From positions 1 through 64,000 of the forward strand of contig JAYZWL010000003.1 of the NCBI GenBank assembly GCA_036154955.1: a DNA stretch of 64,000 bases. The letters run 5' to 3'. A model generated the notes under the pieces. It worked only from the letters and a program-made list of their open reading frames with translations, was not told the origin of the DNA and searched no databases. Positions 34,276 through 45,952 of the stretch are shown in pieces. Numbering within the stretch: position 1 is the stretch's first letter; each line of letters opens with the position of its first letter. This stretch comes from Albimonas sp036154955. GTDB taxonomy: Bacteria > Pseudomonadota > Alphaproteobacteria > Rhodobacterales > Rhodobacteraceae. The translations under genes were made by a program, and so were the position numbers.

Positions 34276-35592
34276 TCAGTCGCCGGCGTCCAGCGCCGAG
34301 AGCCCGAGCAGCAGCGCCTTGCGCATCACCGTCGGAATGCGGTCGGCCTGGGCGCGGGCGTCGGGGACGAAATCGCCGCGGCCGGGCCGGGTCCGCGGGC
34401 CCGCGCGGGCGACCATCACGTCGAGCTCCAGCTGAAAATGGGTGAAGACATGGCGGGCCCGGGCCGGGACCCGCCGCCAGTCGGCCGGGAACGGGGCGAG
34501 GGCGGCGAGCGTCGCGTCGGCGCGGGGCGCGCGCCCGTCCGCCCCTCCGCCGCGCCGGTCCCAGTCGTCGCCCGGCAGGCCCAGCGTGCCGCCGAGCAGC
34601 CCGGTCTCGGGCCGGCGTTCCAGCAGCAGCGCGCCCTCCGCGTCCACCGCCACGAACACCACGCCCCGGCGCAGGGGCTTGGCGGCCTTGGGGGTCTTGC
34701 GGGGCAGGGTCTCGGCGATGCCCCGCGTCCGTCCGGCGCAGGGATCCCGCCAGGGGCATAGCCCGCAGGCGGGCGCGCGGGGCGTGCAGATCGTGGCGCC
34801 GAGATCCATCACCGCCTGCGCGTGGTCGCCGGGCCGGGCCCGGGGCGTGAGCCGGGCGGCGAGGGCGTATAGGGCGGGCTTCGCCTCCGGCAGCGGGGTT
34901 TCGAGCGCGTGCAGGCGGGCCATCACCCGCTCCACATTGCCGTCCATCACCGCGGCGGGCCGGTCGAAGGCGATGGCGGCGATGGCGGCGGCGGTGTAGG
35001 GGCCGACGCCGGGCAGGGCGAGCAGACCGGCCTCGGTATCGGGGAAGACCCCGCCATGGTCGCGGGCCACGGCCCGGGCGCAGGCCAGCAGGTTGCGGGC
35101 GCGGGCGTAGTAGCCGAGCCCGGCCCAGGCGGCCATGACCGCCTCGTCCTCCGCGGCGGCGAGGTCGGCGACGGTTGGCCACTCCGCCGTGAAGCGCAGG
35201 AAATAGGGCGCGGCATGGGGGACGGTGGTCTGCTGGAGCATGATCTCCGACAGCCAGACCCGGTAAGGGTCGGGGAGCGCGCCCGCCGCCCGGTCCGCGG
35301 GGCCGATGCGCCAGGGCAGGGCGCGGGCGTGATGGTCATACCAGGCGAGCAGCTCCGCCCCCAGCAATTCGGGATCGGCGGGGGAGGGCGGGACGTCCGG
35401 CGGCGGCCGGCGCGGGGCGCCCCGGCGGCGGGGAGCGGCGGCGGTTTCGGGCGCGGCGTCCCTGGGCTCCGGCGGCGGGGCGCCGGCTTCGGCGGCTGAC
35501 CGCGGCGCGGTTTTCGCCGGCCGGGCGGGGCGTTTCGGGCCCGCGGGCCGGCTGGGGCGCGCGGGGCCGGAGGGCCGGGGCGGGCGGGTCAT
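34276..35592 (-). CDS. mutY: A/G-specific adenine DNA glycosylase MutY
   Basis: Removes adenine mispaired with 8-oxoguanine. The 438-residue protein has the HhH-GPD core with catalytic Glu in WLSEIMLQQTTV, hairpin LPGVGPYTAAAIAAIAF, catalytic Asp in VMDGNVERV, a 4Fe-4S loop CTPRAPACGLCPWRDPC (C-X6-C-X2-C-X5-C) and a C-terminal NUDIX-like domain. The first about 75 residues are a Pro/Arg/Ala-rich tail absent from typical MutY (about 350 residues). The ATG at 35592 is the only ATG before the core; its ribosome site is weak, and a shorter protein from a non-ATG start is possible. Head to head with the DUF721 gene. Confidence 0.92.
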   Translation of the reverse strand: MTRPPRPSGPARPSRPAGPKRPARPAKTAPRSAAEAGAPPPEPRDAAPETAAAPRRRGAPRRPPPDVPPSPADPELLGAELLAWYDHHARALPWRIGPADRAAGALPDPYRVWLSEIMLQQTTVPHAAPYFLRFTAEWPTVADLAAAEDEAVMAAWAGLGYYARARNLLACARAVARDHGGVFPDTEAGLLALPGVGPYTAAAIAAIAFDRPAAVMDGNVERVMARLHALETPLPEAKPALYALAARLTPRARPGDHAQAVMDLGATICTPRAPACGLCPWRDPCAGRTRGIAETLPRKTPKAAKPLRRGVVFVAVDAEGALLLERRPETGLLGGTLGLPGDDWDRRGGGADGRAPRADATLAALAPFPADWRRVPARARHVFTHFQLELDVMVARAGPRTRPGRGDFVPDARAQADRIPTVMRKALLLGLSALDAGD

Positions 35593-35709
35593 CGTCGTGC
35601 GGGCCCGGCGGCCGCGGCGCCGCTTTCCATCCGGACCGCCGCGAGGCATGTTCGGGCGGGAAGGGAATCCGGACGGGACCCCGGGGCGGAACGGGCGGCG
35701 GAAGCGGAC

Positions 35710-36459
35710 ATGAGCGGCACCCTCGGCAAGGACGGCGGCGGACGCAAGGGGCCTGCGCCCCGACGCCCCGGGCGCGGGCCGCGGGCGGCGATGGCGCGCC
35801 CGGACGCGGGGCCGGCGCCGCGCCACCCCGCGCCGAACCCCCCCGCACCGAACCACGCCGCGCACGCCGCCTCCGCCGACGGGCCGGCGAAGAAGCCCGC
35901 CCGCCGCGCCGCGAAGCCGCCGGCGGAGGCGAAGCGCACCGCGCGGGGCTTCGTGCAGGCCTCCGCGCTCGCCGAACCCTCGGTGCGGGAGGCGTCGTCG
36001 CGCCGGGGTTTCGCGGAGATCCGGGTGCTGACCGACTGGCCGACCATCGTGGGCGAGGCGCTGGCCCGCGCCTGCCGCCCGGTGCGGCTGGCCTGGACCG
36101 GGACCGCCTTCGGCGCGACCCTGATCCTGGAGGCCGAGGGCGCCTTCGCCACCGAGGTCGAGATGCAGGGCCCCCGCATCGCCGAGCGGGTCAACGCCCA
36201 TTACGGCTACCGCGCCGTCGCCCGGGTGAAGGTGGTGCAGGGCGGGCGGGGGACCGTGGCGCGTCCCGGCGCGGTGGGCGCCGCGAGCGGGCGGGCGGGG
36301 GACGCGCGGGCCGCCGCAGGCTTCGCCGAGCCGCCGGCATCCGCGCCCTCCGCCCCGCCGCCGGGATCGGAGGCGGGCATCGCGGCGGTGACCGATCCGG
36401 GCCTGCGCGCGGCCCTCGCCCGGCTCGGCGCCTCGGTCGCGGCCCGCAAGCGGCGCTGA
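35710..36459 (+). CDS. DUF721 (DciA-like) protein
   Basis: The central domain (about residues 85-175) matches DUF721, the family of DciA, a replicative-helicase loader: RGFAEIRVLTDWPTIVGEALARACRPVRL, LILEAEGAFATEVEMQGPRIAERVNAHYGYRAVARVKVVQ. An Arg/Pro/Ala-rich N-terminal tail of about 80 residues and an Ala/Pro linker make it 249 residues, longer than the usual about 170. Helicase-loader function is family inference. Divergent from mutY; dsbA-like and smc genes follow. Confidence 0.85.
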   Translation: MSGTLGKDGGGRKGPAPRRPGRGPRAAMARPDAGPAPRHPAPNPPAPNHAAHAASADGPAKKPARRAAKPPAEAKRTARGFVQASALAEPSVREASSRRGFAEIRVLTDWPTIVGEALARACRPVRLAWTGTAFGATLILEAEGAFATEVEMQGPRIAERVNAHYGYRAVARVKVVQGGRGTVARPGAVGAASGRAGDARAAAGFAEPPASAPSAPPPGSEAGIAAVTDPGLRAALARLGASVAARKRR

Positions 36460-36495
36460 GGGACCGGGGGCGGGCGGGCGCGTTCCGGGCTGCGC

Positions 36496-36519
36496 GCGCC
36501 CCGGGCTCGACCCGGGGCC
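36496..36519. repeat. REP-like half element 3
   Basis: A single palindromic arm, GCGCCCCGGGCTCGACCCGGGGCC, in the gap after the DUF721 gene, without the matching second arm. Confidence 0.75.
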
Positions 36520-36710
36520 TCCTGCGGCGGGAGAGGTCCGACCCTGTAACACCGCGCCGCCCACCCGCCGCCCCGATCCCGCCACCGATCTCTCGCGCAA
36601 GTGACCGGCTGCGGCCGCCGGACGGTTTGAGCCCGGCCCGCCGCCCGGCTATGCCTGTCCGCGGACCCATGCATTCCGGCGCCCGCCGCGCCCCCGATCA
36701 GGAGACGCAG

Positions 36711-37367
36711 ATGTTCCCCAAGACCCTGGCGCTCGCCGCCGCCGCCGCCGTCGCGCTCGGCGCCGCGGCCCTGCACGCGCCCGCCACCACCGCCGCCGCC
36801 CTCGGGCTGAGCGCGCAGGCGGCGGAGACCGAGACCTCGCCCTCCGGCATGGCGCTGGGCGTGTTCACGCTGGGCGACGAGGCCGCGCCGGTGACGGTGA
36901 TCGAATACGCCTCGCTGACCTGTCCGCATTGCGCGGCCTTCCAGCGCGACGTGTTCGGCGACCTGAAGAAGGCCTATATCGACACCGGCAAGATCCGCTA
37001 CGAGTTCCGTGAGGTCTATTTCGACAAGTTCGGCCTCGCCGCCGCCCAGGTCGCCCGCTGCGCCGGACCGGACCGCTATTTCGGGCTGATCGACCTGCTG
37101 CTGACCCGGCAGAGCGACTGGACCCATGCCGAGAACCCGGGCGCCAAGCTGCTGACCATGGGCAAGCAGGTCGGCATGACCGAGGACCAGATCAACGCCT
37201 GCGTCGGCGATCAGGACGGCGCCCGGGCGCTGGTGACCATGTATCAGGGCTTCCGCAACGACCCGCGGCTGACCGGCACGCCGACGCTGATCGTGGGCGA
37301 CAAGAAGGTGGAGAACCCCAGCTTCGCCAATCTCTCCGCCGCCATCGACGCCGAGCTGGCCGACTGA
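36711..37367 (+). CDS. DsbA-family thiol-disulfide oxidoreductase
   Basis: Exported thioredoxin-fold protein of 218 residues with a signal peptide (residues 1-37, Ala-rich), the active site ASLTCPHCAAF (Cys71, Cys74), and the cis-Pro loop TGTPTLIVGDKK. It belongs to the single-domain DsbA/BdbD group that oxidises or isomerises periplasmic disulfides. The ATG at 36711 follows an AGGAGACGCAG ribosome site. It precedes smc across a perfect hairpin, a pairing frequent in Rhodobacterales. Confidence 0.93.
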   Translation: MFPKTLALAAAAAVALGAAALHAPATTAAALGLSAQAAETETSPSGMALGVFTLGDEAAPVTVIEYASLTCPHCAAFQRDVFGDLKKAYIDTGKIRYEFREVYFDKFGLAAAQVARCAGPDRYFGLIDLLLTRQSDWTHAENPGAKLLTMGKQVGMTEDQINACVGDQDGARALVTMYQGFRNDPRLTGTPTLIVGDKKVENPSFANLSAAIDAELAD

Positions 37368-37370
37368 TGC

Positions 37371-37416
37371 GCTGCATATAGGGGGCATTGTCCCTCTGGC
37401 GGCTACATATAGGCGG
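37371..37416. repeat. Direct repeats GCTNCATATAGG upstream of smc
   Basis: GCTGCATATAGGGGG (37371-37385) and GCTACATATAGGCGG (37402-37416) differ at two positions, with their starts 31 bases apart, about three helical turns. Confidence 0.6.
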
Positions 37417-37440
37417 ACCCCCTTGACCTTGGGGGTCCGC
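37413..37440. terminator. Perfect hairpin between dsbA-like gene and smc
   Basis: GCGGACCCCC and GGGGGTCCGC form a ten-bp perfect stem with loop TTGACCTT. It probably terminates the dsbA-like transcript, though no T tract follows; the loop contains a -35-like TTGACC that could serve smc. Confidence 0.6.
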
Positions 37441-37514
37441 GCCCGGATGCTGGCAGGACCGCGCCCAGGCGATTCCGCGCGGTTCCACGCCACGCGGTCC
37501 CGGGACGCCCGCCC

Positions 37515-40979
<3,465 letters not shown>

Positions 40980-40981
40980 GA

Positions 40982-40997
40982 GGGCGCCTCAGCGCCC
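40982..40997. terminator. Hairpin between smc and the VPLPA gene
   Basis: GGGCGC-CTCA-GCGCCC directly after the smc stop, between convergent genes. Short and without a T tract. Confidence 0.4.
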
Positions 40998-41012
40998 CCG
41001 CCCGTCGTGAGG

Positions 41013-41762
41013 TCAGGCGCGCGAGACGCGGCGGCGCGCGGCGCCGGCCAGCGCCAGCACCCCGGCCCCCAGCAGCAGCGCCGGGGCGGGCAGGGGCACG
41101 GCCGGGGCCGCCACCTCGCCCTCGATCGTCATGACCATGTCGTGCTTCTCGTATCCGGTATAGGCCGTCCCGGAATACCAGGCGCTCCCCGTGCCGAAGC
41201 CGTCGCCCGGGTTGCGGATGAACCAGGAGTCGCCCTCGGTCGCGGTGCTGGTGAACTGGTAGCTCTGACCGCCCGACGAGAAGGGATACACCGGCGTCAG
41301 TCCGATGAAATAATCCCCGGCGGCGAGCGCGATCGACAGGTCCCCGACGGTCACGTCGTAGATGCCGCCGGTCACATGGGTCAGCGCGCCCGACGCGGTC
41401 ACGCCCCATTCCCCGAGCGAGGCCGGGTCGTCGGCGGCGTCCAGCGGCTCGGAGCCGTCGAAGATCAGCACGTGAAAGTCGATGGGCCCGGCGACGGCCG
41501 CCTGGAACTGGAAGATGCTGCTGACCGCGTTCACGATCACGTCCTGCGCGAAGCTGACGTCGTCCACGACGTAGATGTCGAAGCTGTCGTAGGCCGCCTC
41601 GAAATCCTGGTTGGTGATGGGGCTGTTGCTGTCCATCGGTCCGCCGTCATAGAGCACGACGGCCTGCGCGGCCGGGGCCGCGCCGAGGATCAGCGCGGCG
41701 GCGAGCGCCGGCGGCGCGGCGAGGGAGGCGGAGGGGCGGGAGGCGGATGGGCGGATGGGCAT
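41013..41762 (-). CDS. VPLPA-CTERM sorted exported protein, paralog 1
   Basis: Secreted protein of 249 residues: signal peptide ending near AAQA, a beta-rich body with VVLYDGG, VDDVSFAQDVIVNAV, LSIALAAGDYFIGLTP, and a C-terminal sorting signal VPLPAPALLLGAGVLALAGAARRR (signature, membrane helix, Arg cluster). VPLPA-CTERM tails are thought to be recognised by an exosortase; none is in the window. The product is 45-50% similar by eye to the next gene, in the same order of blocks. Start at 41762 chosen for the signal peptide. Confidence 0.87.
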   Translation of the reverse strand: MPIRPSASRPSASLAAPPALAAALILGAAPAAQAVVLYDGGPMDSNSPITNQDFEAAYDSFDIYVVDDVSFAQDVIVNAVSSIFQFQAAVAGPIDFHVLIFDGSEPLDAADDPASLGEWGVTASGALTHVTGGIYDVTVGDLSIALAAGDYFIGLTPVYPFSSGGQSYQFTSTATEGDSWFIRNPGDGFGTGSAWYSGTAYTGYEKHDMVMTIEGEVAAPAVPLPAPALLLGAGVLALAGAARRRVSRA

Positions 41763-41877
41763 GATCGCTCCGTCGTAATCTGTCGGCGGTCGGTCCGGGC
41801 GGCGAGACCCGGACCGGGACGCTCGGATAAGGGAACGGGGAGCCGGGACCATGTCCCCTCCAATTGGCGTGGGGTCG

Positions 41878-41907
41878 GCATTGCCGATCACCGCCATCGG
41901 TCAATGC
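41878..41907. promoter_or_regulatory. Inverted repeat upstream of VPLPA paralog 1
   Basis: GCATTGCCGAT (41878-41888) and ATCGGTCAATGC (41896-41907) pair with one bulged base, 116-145 bases before the start codon. It may be an operator for this gene or a terminator for paralog 2. Confidence 0.4.
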
Positions 41908-41977
41908 TGACGACGCGTCGGATCGTGTCGCGTCACGGCATGCCGGGCGCGGCGGGGCGCCCGGCGGGTGCGGGCCC

Positions 41978-42706
41978 TCAGCGCCGTCGCCGCCGCGCGG
42001 CCCCGGCCAGCGCCATCAGGCCCGCGCCCAGCAGCAGGGCCGGCGCCGGCAGGGGAACCGCGGCGCCGCCGACGCCCTCGACCCGCATCGCCAGGTTGCC
42101 GTATTCCGCGACGTCGCCGATCTCCAGCGACGAGCGCCAGTCGCCGCCCTGGCTCCAGCCGCCGCCGGGATTGCGGACGAACCAGCCGCTTTCGTCCTCG
42201 AAACCGGCCATGTAGATCCAGCTCTGCCCGTCGACGGTGGTGTCGAGGCTCGGGGTCAGGCCGATGAAGTAGTCGCCGGCGGTCAGCGCGATCGACAGGC
42301 CCGACATGGTCAGGCGGTGGATGCCGTCCTCGGCCGTGACGGTGGCCGTCCCGATCAGCCCGAAGTCGCCGCCCGTCGCGGGATCGTCGGCGTTGGTCAG
42401 CGGGTCGGAACCGTCGAAGATGGTCAGGATCGCGGAATAGCTCGCCGCCGGCTCGGACGCGCCGAGCATGAACATGGCGCTGACCGAGGTGATGACCACG
42501 TCGTCGGCGAAATGCACGTCGTCCACCGCGTAGGTGTCGAGCTGGTCCAGCGACGACTGGAAATCCTGCACGGCGGTGTTCTGTTCGACGCGCGCGCCGC
42601 CGTCGTAAAGCGTGATCGCCTGCGCCCCGGAGACGGAGGCGAGGAAGGCGCCGGTCACGAGCGTCGTGGCGCAGGCGGCCCGGAGGGCGGAGGGAAGGCG
42701 GGACAT
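41978..42706 (-). CDS. VPLPA-CTERM sorted exported protein, paralog 2
   Basis: A 242-residue sister of the preceding gene: signal peptide to about SGAQA, then ITLYDGG, VDDVHFADDVVITSVSAMF, LSIALTAGDYFIGLTP, WFVRNPGGGW, and VPLPAPALLLGAGLMALAGAARRRRR. Blocks occur in the same order as in paralog 1, implying tandem duplication. The function is unknown; surface or matrix proteins of this class are common beside exopolysaccharide loci, but none is seen here. Confidence 0.87.
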   Translation of the reverse strand: MSRLPSALRAACATTLVTGAFLASVSGAQAITLYDGGARVEQNTAVQDFQSSLDQLDTYAVDDVHFADDVVITSVSAMFMLGASEPAASYSAILTIFDGSDPLTNADDPATGGDFGLIGTATVTAEDGIHRLTMSGLSIALTAGDYFIGLTPSLDTTVDGQSWIYMAGFEDESGWFVRNPGGGWSQGGDWRSSLEIGDVAEYGNLAMRVEGVGGAAVPLPAPALLLGAGLMALAGAARRRRR

Positions 42707-43139
42707 GGATGGACCTTTCGGGGTGCGCCGCGCGTCGCTTCCGACGGCGCGGACTGTAGCGGCAGACCCGAGAGGTGATCGGGCACGCGGATCGATTGTT
42801 TACGCAATGGCAGCATTGCACCGCGTTCATGTTCCTGCAATCGGGACGCTGCGTAATGCTTCGCCGCTTCATCCTCGGACGGTCGTCCCGCGCGCCTCCC
42901 GCCCCGGCGGCGGCGAGCGCGGCGGATAGGGGGGCGGGCGACGGGCGGAACGGCTCAGGTCTCCTCCTTCGCAGACGGCGGTTCTGAACGGGGCGCCGGG
43001 CGCCCGAGCGTCCCCGCGCCCGCCCCCGCCCCCGTCCCCGCGCGCGTCTCTGCGTCGCCGGGCGCGGCACTGGCCATCCCGGCCCGCTTGCTTCAAGACT
43101 GCGCCGCGGGCGATCCGGCCCGCGCGAGCCGGAGCCGTC
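42707..43139. other. Intergenic region upstream of VPLPA paralog 2 and lgt
   Basis: This divergent spacer contains no supported gene. Bases 42790-42850 are notably AT-containing (TTGTTTACGCAATGGCAGC) and hold the GCAATG/CATTGC inverted repeat. The half near lgt is GC-rich with CCCGCC repeats. Confidence 0.6.
42804..42819. promoter_or_regulatory. Inverted repeat GCAATG-N4-CATTGC upstream of VPLPA paralog 2
   Basis: A perfect 6-bp inverted repeat 98-113 bases before the start codon. It shares the CAATGC/GCATTG words found at a similar distance in front of paralog 1. Confidence 0.4.
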
Positions 43140-44030
43140 ATGTTCGCCATTCCCTTCCCGAACATCGACCCCGCGGTGTTCTCGGTGGAGCTGGGCAGCT
43201 TCACCTTCTCGCTGCGCTGGTATGCGCTGGCCTATATCGCGGGGCTGATCCTCGGCTGGCGCTACGTGGCGCGGCTGATGGCGCGCCCGGCCCTGTGGCG
43301 GGGCGCCCCGCCGATGGCCCCGGCGGAGGTGGAGGAGCTGCTGACCTGGATGGTGGTCGGGGTCATCGCCGGCGGGCGGCTGGGCTTCGTGCTGTTCTAC
43401 CAGCCGGCCTATTACCTCGCCAATCCGGCGGAGATCCCGGCGATCTGGAACGGGGGCATGTCCTTCCACGGCGGCTTCCTGGGCGTGATCGCCGGCGTGG
43501 TCCTGTGGTCGCGCCGGCGCGGACGGCCGATGATGGAGGTGGGCGACGCGGTGGCCTGCGCCGCCCCCATCGGCCTGCTGCTGGGGCGGGTGGCGAACTT
43601 CATCAACTCGGAGCTGTGGGGGCGCGTCACCGACATGCCCTGGGGGGTGATCTTCCCCAATGGCGGGCCGGAGCCGCGGCATCCCTCCCAGGTCTACGAG
43701 GCGGGGTTGGAGGGGGCGGCGCTGTTCCTCGTCATGTGGTGGCTGGCGACCCGGGCCGGCTGGCTGAAGCGGCCGGGGGCGATGATCGGGGTGTTCCTGG
43801 TGGGCTACGGGGCCGCGCGCTCGGTGGTGGAGCTGTTCCGCCAGCCCGACCGGTTCCTGCAGTCGGAGGGCAACCCGCTGGGCCTCGCCTGGCGATGGGG
43901 ACCGGAGGCGGGGCTGACCATGGGGCAGATCCTGTCGATCCCGATGATCCTGGCCGGCGTCGCGGTGATCGTCGCGGCCCGGCGCGGGGTGTGGGCGAAG
44001 GGCGCCCCGCGGGAGACGGAGGAGACATGA
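43140..44030 (+). CDS. lgt: Prolipoprotein diacylglyceryl transferase
   Basis: Inner-membrane enzyme that transfers diacylglycerol to the lipobox cysteine of prolipoproteins. The 296-residue protein has about seven membrane segments and the signature GRVANFINSELWGR, GGMSFHGGFLG and HPSQVYEA motifs with the conserved Arg, His and Glu residues. The start at 43140 gives a normal N-terminus (FPNIDPAVFSV). It overlaps the next gene by four bases (ATGA). Confidence 0.96.
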   Translation: MFAIPFPNIDPAVFSVELGSFTFSLRWYALAYIAGLILGWRYVARLMARPALWRGAPPMAPAEVEELLTWMVVGVIAGGRLGFVLFYQPAYYLANPAEIPAIWNGGMSFHGGFLGVIAGVVLWSRRRGRPMMEVGDAVACAAPIGLLLGRVANFINSELWGRVTDMPWGVIFPNGGPEPRHPSQVYEAGLEGAALFLVMWWLATRAGWLKRPGAMIGVFLVGYGAARSVVELFRQPDRFLQSEGNPLGLAWRWGPEAGLTMGQILSIPMILAGVAVIVAARRGVWAKGAPRETEET

Positions 44031-45142
44031 GCGGCCCGGCCGCCGGCGAGCCGCCGCTTCTGCCGCTGATCCGGGCGCGGATCGCGCAGGGCGGGCCGAT
44101 GCCGCTGGCGGAATATATGGGGCTGTGCCTCGGCCATCCGCGGCACGGCTACTACATCACCCGCGATCCGCTGGGGGCGGCGGGGGATTTCACCACGGCG
44201 CCTGAGATCAGCCAGATGTTCGGGGAGCTGCTGGGGCTTTGGCTGGCGCAGGCCTGGATCGACCTCGGCCGCCCGGTGCGGGTGGTGCTGGCCGAACCCG
44301 GGCCGGGGCGGGGCACGCTGATGGCCGACGCGCTACGCGCGGCGGGCCGGGTTCCGGGCTTCGCCGAGGCCGCGCGGCCGCATCTGGTGGAAACGTCGCC
44401 CGCCCTGCGCGCCCGGCAGGCGGAGAAGCTGGCGGGTCGCGATCCGCTCTGGTTCGACCGGCTGGAGGATCTGCCGGACGACGTCCCCCTGCTGCTGGTC
44501 GCCAACGAATTCGTCGACGCGCTTCCGATCCGCCAGTTCGTGCGGGCGGGCGGCGCGTGGCGGGAGCGGGTGGTGGGCATGGACGGGGCCGGGCGGCTGA
44601 CGCTGGGCCTCGGCGCCGTCGCGCCGTGGGAGGGCGAGGGGCCTGAGGGCGCGGTGGTCGAGACCTGTCCGGCGGGCGAGGCCGCGGCGGCCTGGATCGG
44701 GGCGCGGCTGGCCCGCGCCGGGGGCGCGGCGGTGGTGATCGACTACGGCTACGGCCGGCGCCCGCCGCAGGGGGGCGACACGTTCCAGGCGCTGCGGGCG
44801 CATGAATACGTCGACCCGCTGGCGGAACCCGGGCTCGCCGACCTGACCGCCCATGTGGATTTCGGCGCGCTGGCGCGGACGGCGGAGGCGCAGGGCGCGC
44901 GCGCCTGGCCGCTGGCGACGCAAGGCGCGTTCCTCGAACGGCTGGGCATCACCGCGCGGGCGCAGGCGCTGGCCCGGGCCGCGGCGCGGACGGCGACGGC
45001 GAAAGGCGTCGCGGCGCCGGAAGACCCGGTGGAGGCCATCGTCTCGGCGCATCGCCGGTTGACCCATCCCGCGGAGATGGGCGAGCTGTTCAAGGTCCTC
45101 GTCCTGACCGGCCCCGCCCATCCGCGCCCCGCCGGGGTCTGA
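44027..45142 (+). CDS. SAM-dependent methyltransferase of the MidA/NDUFAF7 family
   Basis: COG1565-type methyltransferase of 371 residues; the mitochondrial member NDUFAF7 dimethylates an arginine of complex I. Family motifs are visible: MPLAEYMGLCLGHPRHGYYITRDPLGAAGDFTTAPEISQMFGE, the SAM-binding LAEPGPGRGTLMAD, LLVANEFVDALPIRQF and VIDYGYG. A bacterial substrate is unproven. The ATG at 44027 overlaps the lgt stop, and pgeF follows. Confidence 0.93.
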   Translation: MSGPAAGEPPLLPLIRARIAQGGPMPLAEYMGLCLGHPRHGYYITRDPLGAAGDFTTAPEISQMFGELLGLWLAQAWIDLGRPVRVVLAEPGPGRGTLMADALRAAGRVPGFAEAARPHLVETSPALRARQAEKLAGRDPLWFDRLEDLPDDVPLLLVANEFVDALPIRQFVRAGGAWRERVVGMDGAGRLTLGLGAVAPWEGEGPEGAVVETCPAGEAAAAWIGARLARAGGAAVVIDYGYGRRPPQGGDTFQALRAHEYVDPLAEPGLADLTAHVDFGALARTAEAQGARAWPLATQGAFLERLGITARAQALARAAARTATAKGVAAPEDPVEAIVSAHRRLTHPAEMGELFKVLVLTGPAHPRPAGV

Positions 45143-45167
45143 CGCGACCCGCATTCCGGAGAGATCC

Positions 45168-45938
45168 ATGACCGCCCTGTCCCCGCTCCGCTCCGACCTG
45201 CTCTCAGGCGTCCCGCATGGCTTCTTCACCCGGCAGGGCGGGGTCTCGGGCGGCATCTGGGCCGGGCTGAACTGCGGGGCCGGGTCGAAGGACGACGCGG
45301 AGGCGGTGGCGGAGAACAAGGCCCGCGTCGCCGCCGCCATGGGGGTCGCGCCGGAGCGGCTGCTGTTCCTCCACCAGGTGCATTCCGACCGGGTGCTGAC
45401 CGTCGAGGGACCCTGGGGCCGCGACGCGGCGCGCGAGGCCGACGGGCTGGTCACCGCCGAACCCGGGCTGGCGCTGGCCGCGCTGGCCGCGGACTGCATG
45501 CCGGTGCTGTTCCACGACAAGGAGGCGGGCGTGATCGCCGCCGCCCATGCGGGCTGGCGGGGGGCGCTGGGGGGCGTGCTGGAGGCCACGCTCGACGCGA
45601 TGGAGGGGCTGGGCGCCGATCGCGGCCGGGTGCGCGCCGCCATCGGGCCCTGCATCTCCCAGGCCGCCTACGAGGTGGGCCCCGAATTCCTCGATGACTT
45701 CACGATGGACGACCCGGAGGCGACGCGCTTCTTCTCCGGCGGGCCGAACGGGCGGCCGATGTTCGACCTGCCCGGCTACGGCCTGCGCCGCCTGCGCGAG
45801 GCGGGGGTGGGCGAGGCCGAATGGCTCGGCCACTGCACCTATCGCGACGAGGCGCGCTTCTTCTCCAACCGCCGGGCGGTGCACCGGAAGGAGGGGGACT
45901 ACGGCCGCCTCTGCTCCGCCATCGCGCTGCCCGCCTGA
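45168..45938 (+). CDS. pgeF: Peptidoglycan editing factor PgeF (YfiH, laccase-domain)
   Basis: Zinc-binding protein of 256 residues; family members remove misincorporated amino acids from peptidoglycan precursors and have purine nucleoside phosphorylase activity. Metal ligands are visible in HQVHSDRV, ADCMPVLF and AAHAGWRGALGGVLEATLDAM, with the conserved IGPCISQAAYEVG loop. In the lgt-midA cluster it is the third gene, 25 bases after the methyltransferase. Confidence 0.95.
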   Translation: MTALSPLRSDLLSGVPHGFFTRQGGVSGGIWAGLNCGAGSKDDAEAVAENKARVAAAMGVAPERLLFLHQVHSDRVLTVEGPWGRDAAREADGLVTAEPGLALAALAADCMPVLFHDKEAGVIAAAHAGWRGALGGVLEATLDAMEGLGADRGRVRAAIGPCISQAAYEVGPEFLDDFTMDDPEATRFFSGGPNGRPMFDLPGYGLRRLREAGVGEAEWLGHCTYRDEARFFSNRRAVHRKEGDYGRLCSAIALPA

Positions 45939-45952
45939 GCGCCGGAGCCCCC

